A stretch of DNA of 64,000 nt from Paracoccaceae bacterium (GTDB lineage Bacteria; Pseudomonadota; Alphaproteobacteria; Rhodobacterales; Rhodobacteraceae): positions 1,912,501-1,976,500 of the forward strand of contig WLWX01000001.1 of assembly GCA_012103375.1 (NCBI GenBank), given 5' to 3'. A model generated the notes under the pieces. It saw only the letters and a program-made list of their open reading frames with translations, ran no database searches and was not told the DNA's origin. Shown here one piece after another: positions 56,301-64,000 of this stretch. Numbering within the stretch: the first letter of the stretch is position 1; each line of letters opens with the position of its first letter. The position numbers and the translations under genes were made by a program.

Positions 56301-57179
56301 ATGGCCGAGAAAACGCTGCAAGATCACAAAAAAGCCGGGGCCGATTCGGCCACCACGGCGCCGCGATCCGGGTTGATGACGGCCTCTCCCGATAAGAATG
56401 CCGAGGGCGAGGCAGGCGGGCTGAACCCGCGCGACTACGTCAGCTCTCTGGCGCGCGGGCTAGAGGTTTTGCGCGCCTTCAATCGCACCAGAAGCAAGAT
56501 GACCCTGTCGCAGGTGGCCGCCGAAACCGGCAACACACGCGCCGGGGCGCGGCGCATCCTGCTGACACTGGTGCAGGAAGGCTATGCCGTTGCGGACGGC
56601 AAGCTGTTCGACCTGACCCCGCAGGTGCTGGAACTTGGCTATTCCGTCCTGTCGTCCAAAGGCGCCTGGGATATCGCGCGACCCTTCATTGACGACCTGT
56701 CCGAAGATATCCGGGAATCGGTCTCGGCCGCGGTTCTGGACAATTTCGACGTGGTCTATGTGGGTGGCGCCCAATACCACCGAGTGATCAGCGTCGGCAT
56801 CTCGGTCGGGGCGCGCTATGCGGCACATGCAACCGCCAATGGCCGCGTATTGCTGGCCGCCCAACCGGCGGAAAACTGGCCCGGAATGTTGCAGAACATT
56901 CCGCTGACCAAGTTGACCGACCACACGATCACCGACCGCGTCGCCTTCGGCGCCGAGCTTGAGCGTGTGCGCGACCAGGGCTGGTCCCTTGTCAATCAAG
57001 AGCTTGAGGTCGGCCTGATGTCCATCGCCGTCCCGCTGCGCAATAGCGCCGGAGGGCTGGTCGGCGCGATCAACGTCGCAGTGCCGACCCTGCGGATGAC
57101 CGTGGTCGAGATGGAACAGCTGATCCTGCCGAAACTGCTGGCAACGGTGTCGAAGATATCGCAGGCGCTGAAGCATTAG
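56301..57179 (+). CDS. IclR-family transcriptional regulator (PcaR/PobR-like)
   Basis: A 292-residue regulator. A flexible N-terminal 45 residues precede the winged helix (SSLARGLEVLRAFNRTRSKM then TLSQVAAETGNTRAGARRIL). The effector domain has DLSEDIRESVSAAVLDNFDV and AAHATANGRVLLA. The ATG at 56301 follows a GGGAG site; the frame extends upstream, but across the operator. It is divergent from the sugar ABC operon and followed by flavin dehydrogenase genes on the opposite strand, so it may control both groups. Confidence 0.9.
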   Translation: MAEKTLQDHKKAGADSATTAPRSGLMTASPDKNAEGEAGGLNPRDYVSSLARGLEVLRAFNRTRSKMTLSQVAAETGNTRAGARRILLTLVQEGYAVADGKLFDLTPQVLELGYSVLSSKGAWDIARPFIDDLSEDIRESVSAAVLDNFDVVYVGGAQYHRVISVGISVGARYAAHATANGRVLLAAQPAENWPGMLQNIPLTKLTDHTITDRVAFGAELERVRDQGWSLVNQELEVGLMSIAVPLRNSAGGLVGAINVAVPTLRMTVVEMEQLILPKLLATVSKISQALKH

Positions 57180-57229
57180 CGGCGTATCTGTCGGAACAGC
57201 CCTGTCGCCAGACAGAACGCCAATCCTTA

Positions 57230-57373
57230 GCAGGGCGCGCGCCGGACCGGCGGGCTGGCTCTGCACTGGGATATTGGCATGATTTATTCGTCAGTTTCGG
57301 CCGTCAACTCGATTGTATGCGCGTGGCTCTGACCAGCGCCTGACCGGTGGGGCCGGTCCGGCGCGCGCCCTGC
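57230..57373. repeat. 144-bp element with perfect 22-bp terminal inverted repeats
   Basis: The arms 57230-57251 and 57352-57373 are exact reverse complements (core GGGCGCGCGCCGGACCGGC), separated by 100 bases. It lies in the 264-base gap between the convergent IclR and FAD-oxidoreductase genes. It is too long for a simple terminator. It may be a palindromic intergenic repeat, or a MITE without obvious target duplication. No coding signal. Confidence 0.75.
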
Positions 57374-57443
57374 GCCTTTGGCGCGCAGCGGGCGCAGCAA
57401 ATTACAATAGCGTTTCAGATATTCAGTTAGGCGCTTTTTGGGC

Positions 57444-58565
57444 TCACTTCAAAAATCGCACCGGGCTGAACTGCGCCAGATCGTGGCGCTGCGCCGCCCC
57501 TGTCACACAAACCGCTGCCATCTGCGCCACCAGCGGCCCCAGCGTGTAGCCTGCGTCGCCGGGCACCGCCATCACCACCCGCTCGGTCCTCGGCAGCGGG
57601 CCGATCACCGATGCGCCGTCCACAGTCGTGTTCATCCCCGCCCAAGTCCGGATCACCCTGAGCCCGCCAATCGCGGGCGCCAGCCGCCCTGCCAGCGCCA
57701 CGTTACCCAGCAACGAATCCGCCTGCACCCTCGGCACCACGCGCTCACCCTCGCTGCACGCCTCCCAACCGCCACCGATCACGATCTGACCACTGGAAAA
57801 CTGCTTCAACGTGATCGAGCGTTCGGCATGCTGTACAAGGTGGCTGATCTGGGCGCTGGCCGCCTCGGTGATATTCATATGCAGTGGTTCCTGCCGCGTC
57901 GGTATGCGCGCTTCCGGCACCAGCGCGCCCGCCCCCCAGGCCGCCGCGATGACCACCCGATCGGCGCGATAGGTCACCCGCTCTCCTACCGCCACGATGC
58001 CTGACGCGGATACCTCCAGCCCGGCGATCCAGTCCTGAACCAGCGATACCCCCAGCGCGCGCGCCCTGGCGCCAAGGCGCGCATTCGCGACCAGCGGGTT
58101 CAGCTTCCCCTCATCATGGCACAGCTCTGCGCCGACGATTTGCGGCCCCAGCCACGGCGCGATCCGGTCCAGTGCTGCACGGTCCAGCAGGTCCACCCGC
58201 AGCCCCTTGGCCACCTCACGCCGCGATTTGCCTTCCAGAAACCGCATCTGGTCGGCACTTTCGGCCAGCATCAGCCCGCCTTTGCGTACTAGTTCGAACG
58301 GTCCGAGTTCCGCATCCAGTGCCACCCATTCGTCCGCCGCAGCCTTGTAGAAGGGCAGCGAAGCTTCGATATTCGGCACCTGATCGGGGTAAAGCCGCAT
58401 GAACCGGCTTTGCATCTGCACATGCAGACTGCCCGCATTGGCGGTGGATCCGGCATTCACCGCAGCATCGACCAGCGTCACCCGCGCGCCTGCTTCGGCC
58501 AGCCTGATCGCGCTGATCTGCCCGACGATCCCGCCGCCGATGACCAGAACGTCAGTCGGCGCCAT
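57444..58565 (-). CDS. DAAO-family FAD-dependent oxidoreductase
   Basis: A 373-residue amino-acid-oxidase-fold flavoenzyme. The FAD motif VLVIGGGIVGQISAIRLAEA is at the N-terminus, GSTANAGSLHVQMQSRF follows, and the C-terminal site is MAVPGDAGYTLGPLVAQMA. It overlaps the next gene upstream (58552-60163) by 14 bases. In opine, proline and hydroxyproline dehydrogenases such a subunit forms a complex with an FAD/Fe-S subunit like that neighbour. It probably oxidises a secondary amine or amino acid. The start is ATG at 58565. Confidence 0.87.
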   Translation of the reverse strand: MAPTDVLVIGGGIVGQISAIRLAEAGARVTLVDAAVNAGSTANAGSLHVQMQSRFMRLYPDQVPNIEASLPFYKAAADEWVALDAELGPFELVRKGGLMLAESADQMRFLEGKSRREVAKGLRVDLLDRAALDRIAPWLGPQIVGAELCHDEGKLNPLVANARLGARARALGVSLVQDWIAGLEVSASGIVAVGERVTYRADRVVIAAAWGAGALVPEARIPTRQEPLHMNITEAASAQISHLVQHAERSITLKQFSSGQIVIGGGWEACSEGERVVPRVQADSLLGNVALAGRLAPAIGGLRVIRTWAGMNTTVDGASVIGPLPRTERVVMAVPGDAGYTLGPLVAQMAAVCVTGAAQRHDLAQFSPVRFLK

Positions 58566-60163
58566 CCAACGCCTCTTGCGCGGCAAGGATCGCGGCGATG
58601 CTGACAGGTTTGATCGGAACGCGCGGTGCGAAATAACTACGGTCGTCAATCGGCGCGCCCGTCGCCGCTGCCACCAGCCGCGCCGCGACGGGGCCGCAAT
58701 ACCGCCCCTGACAGCGTCCCATCCCGACCCGCGTGGCGCGCTTAAGCGTGCCCATATGCCCCGGCGCTTCGGTCAGGCCCGCGCGCGCTGCGCCAAAACT
58801 GATCTCCTCACACCGGCACAGGATCGTGTCATCCGGCGTGTCGGCATGGCCGCGTGGAGCTGGTTCATAAAGCTGCCACAACCAATGCTGAAACCGGCGA
58901 TGGCGACGCAACGCGCGCAGATCTGAGGAGCGGCTGCCCGCGCCATGCCCCAAAGCCGCCGCAGCCGCCCGCCCGGCAATCCGCCCCTCGGCCATCGCCG
59001 CCGGGGCGCCGCCCAAACCGGCGCAATCGCCCACGGCATAAAGGCCGGAAACCGAGGTTTCCATCCGGTCATCCCGGGTGCAACGCAAATGCCCGAAGGC
59101 CGGATCATAGGTCATCTCGGCACCCAGCAGCCGCAGGATTTCATTCTGCGGCTCGAACCCCTCGTTCATGCAAAGCGCGTCGACGATGACCTCAGTGGTA
59201 CCATCGCCGTGCTTAAAATTTGCAAGCAGGCGTCCATTGTGCTCCGCGACCTGCATTAGCCGGGCACGATAAAATATTGGTACCATCGACCGGCGGAGCG
59301 CTGCCATCATTCCAAGGCCCTTATGGGTCAGCCACGGATTGGCAACCGCCATATTCAACGCCGCCCAAGGCAGGTGCAGGGGATATCGTCCAGCCTCAGC
59401 CACCATGACAACCTTCGCGCCACCTGCCGACAACTCCTGCGCGACCTGCAGGTTCAGCGGCCCGGTTCCGCAGATCGCCACACGCTTCCCCGCAAGGCTG
59501 CGATAACTGCGCCACAGCGTCTGCGCGGCCCCGGTGGTCATTACGCACGGCAGAGTCCATCCGGGAACCATGCAGGGACGCTCATATGTGCCTGTCGCCA
59601 CGATCAGGGTTTTCGGGCGCAGGACCAGCGCGGCACCTGCCTGTTCCGCCAGGATCAGCGGGCCATCGAAGGCACCCCAAACCTCGACCCCGCCGAGGAT
59701 GTCCGCGCCACTGTCCCGCGCCATCCGCCGATTGCTTGAAATACTGCCCGCCGGGCACTTTGCGCTCATCCAGCACAACCACAGACGCCCCCGCCTGGCG
59801 CGCCGAGATTGCGGCTGACAGCCCACCGGCACCGCCGCCGATCACCAGAACCTCAGGCTCCATAATGCGCGCCGGGGCGGGGGCCTTGTTCGCCGCCGCC
59901 GCGTCCAGCGAGGGGAACGCGACCTGCGTTTCCACCCGCAAGCCGTCCGTCGCCGTTGTCAAACAGGCGCGCACATTCGGCGTTCCATCGACGGTGACAA
60001 GGCAGTCCTGACAGACCCCCATGCCGCAGAACATCCCGCGCCGCGCGTCCTTGGCTGTTGCGCGAAATGCGCGAATACCGGCTTCGGTCAACGCCGCCGC
60101 GATGGACTGTCCGGGGCGGGTCGCGATGGGTTTTTCATCGAAGGTAAAGCCACCCTCAGCCAT
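58552..60163 (-). pseudogene. [2Fe-2S]-FAD/NAD oxidoreductase (HcnA-HcnB/OoxA-like), frameshifted
   Basis: From ATG 60163: an HcnA-like ferredoxin domain (Cys pattern FCGMGVCQDC plus a later Cys), then MEPEVLVIGGGAGGLSAAIS and VPGGQYFKQ. Near 59725-59735 the frame shifts, and homology continues one frame over as ARDSGADILGGVEVWG, VATGTYERPCMVPGW, the NAD site ICGTGPLNLQVAQEL and a BFD-like [2Fe-2S] site (ILCRCEEISFG, GRCQGRYCGP). Joined, it is a roughly 537-residue single-chain protein, whereas relatives are usually two chains. Collapse of a short tandem AGCAA could explain the shift. As written the enzyme is broken. It would serve the DAAO-type partner encoded next. Confidence 0.82.
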
Positions 60164-61124
60164 CAGCAGCCCCCAGCAACCTGTCCCGTACCGCCACCAG
60201 CCGCGCCACAGCCTCGGCCCGCCAGCGGGCGCGGGCGGGCAGGGCCTCTGCGGCGCAGATCGCGCGCCGCTCAGCCTCGACCTTGGTAACCAGGGCGTCG
60301 TTCCAATCGACGGTTTCGCCGCGCCCTTCGCCCATGCGTTTGTAAGCTGGACCCATCCGGTCCGCGTGGGCGCGGATACCGCCGGGCGTGTTGAGTTCGG
60401 CCGTCTCAAACGGACCAGACAGTGCCCAGCGTGGCCCCAATGCGCCGCGCATCACGCGGTCGATCCCGGCCACATCTGCCACGCCCTCGTCCACCAGACG
60501 ATACGCCTCGCGCAATACAGCGCCTTGCAGGCGGTTCATCACGAAGCCCTCAACCTCATGCCCCAGGGTGACGCTGACAAATCCGGCGGTTTTGAACAGC
60601 GCCGCCGCCCGCCGCGTGGTGTCCGGCAGGGTGCCGGGGGCCGGGGCCAGTTCGATCAGCCGCAGCACCGCCGGCGGGTTCACCGGATGCGCCACCAGAC
60701 AGCGCGCCTGCTGCGCTGGATCAGGCAGGATCCGCGACATCGGGATCGCTGAGGAGGCCGTGGCCAGGATCGCGTCAGGACCGGTGCGCGCCAGCAGGTC
60801 CGCGAAAATGGCTTGCTTGGTCTCCAACCGCTCTGGCCCGCATTCCAGCACCAGATCGGCTGCGCCCAACTGGTCATCTGCGCCCGCCACAACCTCAACC
60901 GGGCCATCATTTCCGTGCAAAAGACCGGCCAATTCGATGGCCTGCTTCTGCGCGGCCAGCCCTGCGGGGGCGTCATGTCGGCCACCGGCGTCAGGATCGC
61001 TCAGCGTTACCCGCCATCCGGCATCCAAAAAACACGCCGCAAACGAGACACCGATAAAACCGGCGCCCAAAATCACAATTTGCTGAGGATCATCGGCAAT
61101 CAAGTCCCGACCTTTCGCTTGCAA
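60156..61124 (-). CDS. 3-hydroxyacyl-CoA-dehydrogenase-family enzyme (lambda-crystallin/gulonate dehydrogenase-like)
   Basis: A protein of up to 322 residues. The NAD motif ILGAGFIGVSFAACFLDAGW opens the N-terminal domain, with SDPDAGG binding the adenosine ribose. The C-terminal domain has HPVNPPAVLRLIELAP with the catalytic histidine and GFVMNRLQGAVLREAYRLVD. It resembles carnitine dehydrogenase or L-gulonate 3-dehydrogenase more than fatty-acid enzymes. No ATG lies near the front: TTG at 61124 or TTG at 61103 (with AAAGG before it) must be used, so the start is uncertain. Its end overlaps the downstream gene by 8 bases. Confidence 0.85.
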   Translation of the reverse strand: MQAKGRDLIADDPQQIVILGAGFIGVSFAACFLDAGWRVTLSDPDAGGRHDAPAGLAAQKQAIELAGLLHGNDGPVEVVAGADDQLGAADLVLECGPERLETKQAIFADLLARTGPDAILATASSAIPMSRILPDPAQQARCLVAHPVNPPAVLRLIELAPAPGTLPDTTRRAAALFKTAGFVSVTLGHEVEGFVMNRLQGAVLREAYRLVDEGVADVAGIDRVMRGALGPRWALSGPFETAELNTPGGIRAHADRMGPAYKRMGEGRGETVDWNDALVTKVEAERRAICAAEALPARARWRAEAVARLVAVRDRLLGAADG

Positions 61125-61134
61125 TGGTTCGCAT

Positions 61135-61153
61135 GGCGCACAAAAGTACGCAT
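61135..61153. promoter_or_regulatory. Second copy of the candidate IclR motif
   Basis: GGCGCACAAAAGTACGCAT lies in the short divergent region between the 3-hydroxyacyl-CoA-dehydrogenase-like gene and the SDR at 61181. Its core matches the minus-strand reading of the 56163-56182 repeat (CGCACAA-x-AGT-x-CGC). Confidence 0.5.
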
Positions 61154-61180
61154 ACTGTCAGGCAATCAGTAACCACACGA

Positions 61181-61954
61181 ATGGACACGCGCAATATGAC
61201 ACCCGCACAGGACTTAGCAGGCCGCCACGCCGTCGTCACCGGGGGCGCAAGGGGTCTTGGCCGCGCCATTGCCACGCGGCTGGCCGCGTCAGGCGCCAAG
61301 ATCACCATCGTCGATCTGCCCGCGGCGCTGACGGGGTTGCCCGAGGGGTGGGCAGGCACAGCGTGCGACCTCGCCGCGCCCGGGGCACAGGCAGAGATGG
61401 AATCCTTGGCGGACAGGCTGGGCCGTGTCGATATCCTCGTCGCCAACGCCGGGCTGGTGCCGCCCTGGCGCGGTGTGGATCGGTTGGACCGGGACGAATG
61501 GCAGCATGTCATGGCGGTGAACGTCTGGGGCGTGGCTGCAACGCTGGGCGCATTTACGGCGGCATTGGAGGCTTCCGGCAACGGCTCGGCGATCATCATG
61601 GCCTCGATCAACGGCTACAGGCCGCATCCGAAACAGGTGCTTTATTCCGCGTCCAAACACGCGGTGATCGGCATCATGCGCGCCGCGGCGCTGGATCTGG
61701 GCGCACGCGGCATCCGGGTCAACGCGCTGGCCCCCGGCGCGATTGCGACCGAGGCCTTGGTCGGGCGGGTTGAGGCGCGCCACGCCGAGGGTGGGCTTCC
61801 GCCTGACGAGGCTCTCGGCGCGCTGGCGGCAGAAACCGCGCTGGGCAGGTTGGCGACGGCTGAAGATGTCGCCAATGTGGCGCATTTTTTGGCGTCGGAT
61901 GCGTCAGCGGGCATGACCGGGTCGGTGTTTCCGGTTGAGGCAGGGTTGGGGTAG
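61181..61954 (+). CDS. Short-chain dehydrogenase/reductase
   Basis: A classical SDR of about 257 residues with NAD(P) motif TGGARGLGRAI, an NAG motif (ANAGLVPPWRG), catalytic serine in MASINGY and YSASK tetrad. The C-terminus MTGSVFPVEAGLG is typical. Candidate starts are ATG 61181 and ATG 61196; an open stretch upstream would cross the operator. Divergent from the dehydrogenase operon and probably in the same regulon. Substrate unknown, most likely a sugar or polyol derivative given the neighbours. Confidence 0.88.
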   Translation: MDTRNMTPAQDLAGRHAVVTGGARGLGRAIATRLAASGAKITIVDLPAALTGLPEGWAGTACDLAAPGAQAEMESLADRLGRVDILVANAGLVPPWRGVDRLDRDEWQHVMAVNVWGVAATLGAFTAALEASGNGSAIIMASINGYRPHPKQVLYSASKHAVIGIMRAAALDLGARGIRVNALAPGAIATEALVGRVEARHAEGGLPPDEALGALAAETALGRLATAEDVANVAHFLASDASAGMTGSVFPVEAGLG

Positions 61955-62061
61955 ACGGCTGCTGCGCGGCAAACCGAAGTGCTAAATCGCTCACGCACAA
62001 ATGAGTATTGCGCGGTGTTTGCCAAATCTTCCTCTACTGCCCGGAATCAAGCCCGAAGGGC

Positions 62062-62314
62062 GCCGGGCGAGCGCCTGTCTGCACCCCGGGCAGGCGCTCC
62101 TGCGACGTATCGTAACACGCTTATAGCGGTTCGCGTTTTACTTGAGACATCGCATATCAGAAATCGCGTTCTAAATCAGCAATTTGCCGATTGAGAGGCG
62201 GAGAACTCTGATTCAGGTTAAACGCGAACTGCTTTAGGTCAGAAATAACGCTGCACGATAAATTGCCCTTCACAAGCGTTCCAGCGCCTCCCCGCAGACA
62301 GGCGCTCGCCCGGC
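62062..62314. repeat. Nested inverted-repeat element in a 432-bp gene-free stretch
   Basis: The interval 61955-62386 has no gene. It holds a perfect 21-bp inverted repeat (62062-62082 and 62294-62314, core GAGCGCCTGTCTGC). Nested inside is a second one (62125-62145 and 62213-62233, core GTTCGCGTTT, 18 of 21 matching). The left outer arm also forms its own hairpin (GAGCGCCTG...CAGGCGCTC). The layout resembles a MITE or a palindromic repeat unit; no target duplication is obvious. Confidence 0.7.
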
Positions 62315-62386
62315 TCACTCGCTACTGAAACGGAATCAGTGCTTGCCTAAGCTGCATCCGGGCCGGCGAATGATCAGACCTCCGAA

Positions 62387-63226
62387 TTAACCGCGCCCAG
62401 CCCAACCCGCTTCAGCCAGAATGTCGTGGCTGGCCTTGATATCCCCATCCGGATCCGCGCCGGGTTGCAGGGCGTCGGTGATGATCTCCAAAACCGTCAC
62501 GCCGTCGTATCCGATATCGTTCAACGCCTTGGCCACCGGGCCGGGTTCGACAATGCCGGTCCCCAGTTTTTCATGCTTGAAATCGTCGTAGCCGGAAACC
62601 GAGATATGGACGTTCTTGCACAGGTCCCCCAGCAGGCGGATCGCATCGCCCGGGTCTTCCTTGATAAACGCGCCGTTGCAGACGTCGTAATTCACCGCAA
62701 CCTCTGGCCCGATCAACGCGGCGGTGTCGATCATGTCCTGCACGGTTGGCAAATAGGTGAACGGCACGTTTTCCAGCAACATCTGCACGCCGGTTCCCTC
62801 GCAATGCGCCACCAGCGCCTGCATCCCTTCGACAAACCAGTTCAGCATCCAGTCGTGCGGCGGGTTGATCAGGCTGTTCACCGGCCCCGGGATCGCCACG
62901 ACATAGGGGCAATCCAGCTCAGCCGCGAAATCAATCGCCTCACGATACCGGTCCAGCGTATAGTCGCGCATCAGCTTGTCGACGCCGTTGGGATTGTTGT
63001 CCAGCAGCGGGTAGCAGAACGAGGATATTTTCACCCCCTCACCATCCAGCCAGGCCTTATAGTCCTTCCTGGCCGCCGCCGTCAGCTCGCGCGGCCAGCA
63101 ATGGGGCGGAAAGATCATCAGCTCGAATATGTCATAGCCCAGGTCTTGCAGGTGCTTCATCGCCCCCAGCCCATCGTGGGAATACAGGAACGGGAATGTA
63201 CTTACTGCCACGTCCAGTTTGGTCAT
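62387..63226 (-). CDS. Sugar phosphate isomerase/epimerase-family TIM-barrel protein
   Basis: A 279-residue xylose-isomerase-like (AP-endonuclease 2 fold) barrel. Metal-site cues are MLLENVPFT, NYDVCNGAFIKEDPG with the conserved Asp, CKNVHISVSGYDDFKHEKLG and the final Glu in VTVLEIITDA. Relatives include inosose isomerases and dehydratases (IolI/IolE/MocC), hydroxypyruvate isomerases and epimerases. It may isomerise a keto-sugar or cyclitol intermediate. Divergent from the flavin oxidoreductase at 63340. Confidence 0.85.
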   Translation of the reverse strand: MTKLDVAVSTFPFLYSHDGLGAMKHLQDLGYDIFELMIFPPHCWPRELTAAARKDYKAWLDGEGVKISSFCYPLLDNNPNGVDKLMRDYTLDRYREAIDFAAELDCPYVVAIPGPVNSLINPPHDWMLNWFVEGMQALVAHCEGTGVQMLLENVPFTYLPTVQDMIDTAALIGPEVAVNYDVCNGAFIKEDPGDAIRLLGDLCKNVHISVSGYDDFKHEKLGTGIVEPGPVAKALNDIGYDGVTVLEIITDALQPGADPDGDIKASHDILAEAGWAGRG

Positions 63227-63293
63227 TGCTGAATGTCCTTTCGACTTGTCAGGTTGTGCGCGACATGTTCAATCTACGCACAAATGTTAGTAT

Positions 63294-63312
63294 ACCGCAC
63301 GAAATTTGCGGT
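63294..63312. promoter_or_regulatory. Inverted repeat upstream of the OYE gene
   Basis: ACCGCA-N7-TGCGGT lies in the 113-base divergent region between the isomerase and the OYE gene. Nearby CGCACAAATG (63278-63287) echoes the half-site of the 56163/61135 motif. Possible operator; weak evidence. Confidence 0.35.
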
Positions 63313-63339
63313 TCAAACGGAATGTGAAGGGGCAGCGCC

Positions 63340-64000
63340 TTGGGCAGCAGGTTGTTTTCGCCATTTGAAATGCGCAGCCTTCGTGTGCAGAACCGGATCA
63401 CGGTCGCGCCGATGTGCCAGTATTCGGCCACCGATGGCGTCGTCGGCGACTGGCATCTGGCGCATTTGGGCAGCTTTGCCCAATCCGGCCCCGGTCTGAT
63501 CATCGCCGAGGCGACCGGAGTTGAACCGCAGGGCCGCATCACACTGGGCTGCACCGGCCTTTATGATGACGCGACCGAAGCTGCCTTTGCCCGCATCGTT
63601 GCCTTCATGAAATCGGTCGGCGACGGCCGCGTCGGTATCCAGCTGAACCACGCCGGGCGCAAGGGAAGCACCGTCGCCCCCTGGGAAGGCGGCGGCCTGA
63701 TCGAAGGCGCAGGGGCCTGGGAACCCGAGGCACCCTCCGCCGTCGAATATCTGCCCGGCTGGCCCCCGCCAGTCGCGATGGACGCGGCGGCGCTGGAGCG
63801 TGTCAAAGCCGCCTTCGTGCAGGCAGCGCAGCGGGCAGATCGCGCAGGCTTCGATCTGGTCGAACTCCACGTCGCGCATGGCTATCTGCTGCACCAGTTC
63901 CTGTCCCCGATCACCAACCGGCGCGGCGATGCCTACGGCGGATCGCTCGAAAACCGCATGCGCTATCCGTTGGAGGTTTTTCAGGCTGTTCGTGACGCCT
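63340..64000 (+). CDS. Old Yellow Enzyme-family NADH:flavin oxidoreductase, N-terminal part
   Basis: The first 220 residues of a YqjM-type OYE, running off the right edge. FMN and active-site residues are Cys26 and Tyr28 (PMCQYSA), Gln101 and His104 ([10 protein letters not shown]), and the pair His177/His180 ([16 protein letters not shown]), followed by [14 protein letters not shown]. It reduces activated C=C bonds with NAD(P)H. A GAAGGGG site precedes TTG at 63340, the best start; ATG at 63370 would remove ten conserved residues. Confidence 0.88.
   Translation, partial: MGSRLFSPFEMRSLRVQNRITVAPMCQYSATDGVVGDWHLAHLGSFAQSGPGLIIAEATGVEPQGRITLGCTGLYDDATEAAFARIVAFMKSVGDGRVGIQLNHAGRKGSTVAPWEGGGLIEGAGAWEPEAPSAVEYLPGWPPPVAMDAAALERVKAAFVQAAQRADRAGFDLVELHVAHGYLLHQFLSPITNRRGDAYGGSLENRMRYPLEVFQAVRDA

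Noticed and set aside
1-64000. CRISPR arrays, tRNA/rRNA genes, prophage or conjugative modules
   Set aside because: No regularly spaced repeats, no cloverleaf or rRNA-like segments, and no integrase, capsid or transfer genes were seen. The only mobile DNA is the MITE pair and possible palindromic repeats.

Overview
The window looks like the chromosome of a heterotrophic alphaproteobacterium of the Rhodobacterales/Roseobacter type. It has high GC, many short ATGA-type overlaps between operon genes, tripartite tricarboxylate (TTT) and ABC uptake systems, sarcosine oxidase in soxBDAG order, and a five-step histidine pathway with HutF and HutG. I saw no tRNA, rRNA, CRISPR array, phage or conjugation gene.

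Layout. Positions 1-14519 (+): end of an SMP-30/gluconolactonase-like gene, an IclR regulator, then a compact catabolic operon. It encodes a zinc alcohol dehydrogenase, a molybdopterin dehydrogenase with a split catalytic subunit, a TctCBA transporter, an IolD-like TPP enzyme, an aldehyde dehydrogenase and an IlvD/Edd dehydratase. Positions 14523-17771: proton-translocating transhydrogenase pntAB, both genes broken. Positions 17800-20388: a BLUF photoreceptor, an XdhC-type maturation factor and a secreted six-repeat beta-trefoil protein. Positions 20530-28890 (-): an amino-acid-type ABC importer followed by soxBDAG. Positions 29128-32789 (+): an AhpD-like protein, an XRE-cupin regulator, a broken MATE pump and an aspartoacylase-family deacylase. 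Positions 32827-40380: histidine utilisation, hutIHGU leftward and hutF-hutC rightward from a shared operator. Positions 40465-47174: an oxygenase island (PhyH, P450, Rieske oxygenase, LysR, M29/NicX-like protein, MocD/MocE-like pair). Positions 47211-56131 (-): deacetylase, aminotransferase, two SDRs, a DapA-type lyase and a sugar ABC importer. Positions 56301-64000: an IclR regulator, two flavin dehydrogenase subunits, a 3-hydroxyacyl-CoA-dehydrogenase-like enzyme, an SDR, a TIM-barrel isomerase and the start of an Old Yellow Enzyme.

Two features stand out. First, two identical 218-bp MITEs, each with 20-bp terminal inverted repeats and a 4-bp target duplication, sit inside pntA and over the start of hutG. 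Second, seven other genes contain a frameshift or an in-frame stop (tctC, ilvD-like, pntB, MATE, a sugar permease and a flavin/iron-sulfur dehydrogenase) or have merged with their neighbour (the ABC ATPase and the DapA-type lyase). This is either recent gene decay or base-level assembly error, and read data are needed to tell. Several candidate operators recur in the non-coding DNA: a twin LysR box at 43614 and 44554, a HutC palindrome at 38265, and a shared motif at 56163 and 61135 that may be the target of the second IclR regulator.
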